A DNA stretch of 64,000 bases from Mesorhizobium sp. GTDB taxonomy: Bacteria; Pseudomonadota; Alphaproteobacteria; Rhizobiales; Rhizobiaceae. The position numbers were made by a program, and so were the translations under genes. Below, one piece after another: positions 63,173 to 64,000 of the stretch. The notes beneath the pieces were generated by a model. It saw nothing but the letters and a program-made list of their open reading frames with translations, made no database searches and had not been told where the DNA came from. The stretch covers positions 1 through 64,000 of the forward strand of contig SAQE01000024.1 of NCBI GenBank assembly GCA_004020545.1, written 5' to 3'. Numbering within the stretch: the stretch's first letter is position 1; the number at the start of each line of letters is the position of its first letter.

Positions 63173-64000
63173 ATGACATCACCGATGTTCGAAAGAATAG
63201 CGCTGGTCGGCATCGGCCTGATCGGTTCGTCGCTCGCCCGTGTCATCCGCCGCGAAGGCCTGGCGCGCCACATCGCCATTGCGACGCGCAGCAAATCGAC
63301 GCTCAAACGAGCCGAGGAACTCGGTCTCGGCGATTCCTACACGACCGAGGCCAAGGAAGCGGCGCGCGATGCCGATCTCATCATCGTCTCGGTGCCGGTC
63401 GGATCGTCCGGCGAGGTCGCCGCCGAGATCGCGCCGGCGCTGAAGAAGGGGGCGATCCTCACCGATGTCGGCTCGACCAAGGCCTCGGTGATCGCGCAGA
63501 TCGAGCCGCATGTGCCGGAGGGCGTGCACTTCATCCCCGGCCACCCGCTGGCGGGCACGGAAAAATCGGGGCCGGATGCCGGCTTCGCCGATCTTTTCGA
63601 CAATCGCTGGTGCATCTTCACGCCGCTGCCGGACACCGATCCGGAGGCGCTGGAGAAGCTGTCGGAGTTCTGGCGGCGTTGCGGCTCCAACATCGACACG
63701 ATGGACCCGCAGCATCATGACATGACCTTGGCCATCGTCTCGCATCTGCCGCACATTATCGCCTACAACATCGTCGGCACCGCCGACGACCTGGAATCGG
63801 TGACCAAGACGGAAGTCATCAAATATTCCGCTTCCGGCTTCCGCGACTTCACCCGTCTTGCCGCCTCGGACCCGACCATGTGGCGCGACGTGTGCCTGCA
63901 CAACAAGGACGCGATCCTGGAAATGCTGGCGCGCTTCTCGGAGGATCTGGCCTCGCTGCAGCGGGCGATCCGCTGGGGCGACGGCGAAAAGCTGTTCGAC
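63173..64000 (+). CDS. tyrC: Prephenate/arogenate dehydrogenase TyrC (cut by window edge)
   Basis: The first 276 codons of a TyrA-type dehydrogenase; no stop occurs before the right edge. VGIGLIGSSL (12-21) is the NAD(P)-binding loop, and GHPLAGTEKSGP with ATVSHLPH-like IVSHLPHIIAYN are the prephenate-binding blocks. It oxidises cyclohexadienyl substrates toward tyrosine. It begins six bases after hisC, the usual hisC-tyrC order next to metX in Rhizobiales. About 30-40 residues are probably missing. Confidence 0.93.
   Translation, partial: MTSPMFERIALVGIGLIGSSLARVIRREGLARHIAIATRSKSTLKRAEELGLGDSYTTEAKEAARDADLIIVSVPVGSSGEVAAEIAPALKKGAILTDVGSTKASVIAQIEPHVPEGVHFIPGHPLAGTEKSGPDAGFADLFDNRWCIFTPLPDTDPEALEKLSEFWRRCGSNIDTMDPQHHDMTLAIVSHLPHIIAYNIVGTADDLESVTKTEVIKYSASGFRDFTRLAASDPTMWRDVCLHNKDAILEMLARFSEDLASLQRAIRWGDGEKLFD

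Overview
The window looks like a chromosomal segment of a GC-rich alphaproteobacterium of the order Rhizobiales, most likely Mesorhizobium or a close relative. The evidence is indirect: aerobic cobaltochelatase genes cobS-cobT, a hisC-tyrC block divergent from a SAM-II-controlled metX-metW, the aroK-aroB-corC run, a PrkA/YeaH/SpoVR block, and short palindromic intergenic elements of the kind seen in rhizobia. No search was run, so the genus is an inference.

Positions 1-21,100 look accessory. The left edge carries the start of an IS110-family transposase. Next come two small metabolic units: a GntR regulator with a Gfo/Idh/MocA oxidoreductase, and, divergently, a bacterial-luciferase-like monooxygenase with its flavin reductase. 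A LacI-type regulator then faces a seven-gene operon (5,449-14,417). This encodes a GH105-type unsaturated uronyl hydrolase, KduI, an 839-residue protein that may be a polysaccharide lyase, and a complete CUT1-type sugar ABC importer. Together they suggest uptake and breakdown of unsaturated uronate oligosaccharides. A TRAP transporter (dctPQM order) follows on the opposite strand; its small subunit is fused to a TM2-like domain. At 18,900-21,129 a complete tRNA-Arg(CCT) and a second copy of its 3' end bracket about 2.1 kb holding an ABC membrane-domain protein and a broken P-type ATPase. This looks like a decayed tRNA-targeted island and marks the junction with the core chromosome.

Positions 21,250-64,000 are mostly housekeeping genes: M20 amidohydrolase, D,D-carboxypeptidase, CobW-type GTPase, TusA, L,D-transpeptidase, accA, xerD, aroK, aroB, a CorC-like CBS protein, bolA, a J-domain protein, cobS, cobT, yhhQ, rpmB, gloB, metW, metX, hisC and tyrC (cut by the right edge). 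Between them lie the prkA-yeaH-spoVR operon, a secreted Cys-rich protein, a Tat-exported alpha/beta hydrolase, a CE2-like SGNH esterase coupled to an acyltransferase, glycosyltransferases, a BacA-related ABC protein and several small transport genes.

Four regulatory or evolutionary signals stand out. There is a SAM-II riboswitch followed by an intrinsic terminator before metX, and a candidate preQ1-I riboswitch that reaches the start codon of yhhQ. In the SGNH esterase an in-frame TGA falls just before the catalytic histidine, yet the frame stays open to an ATGA junction with the next gene. At least two families of roughly 45-bp palindromic intergenic repeats recur across the core half.
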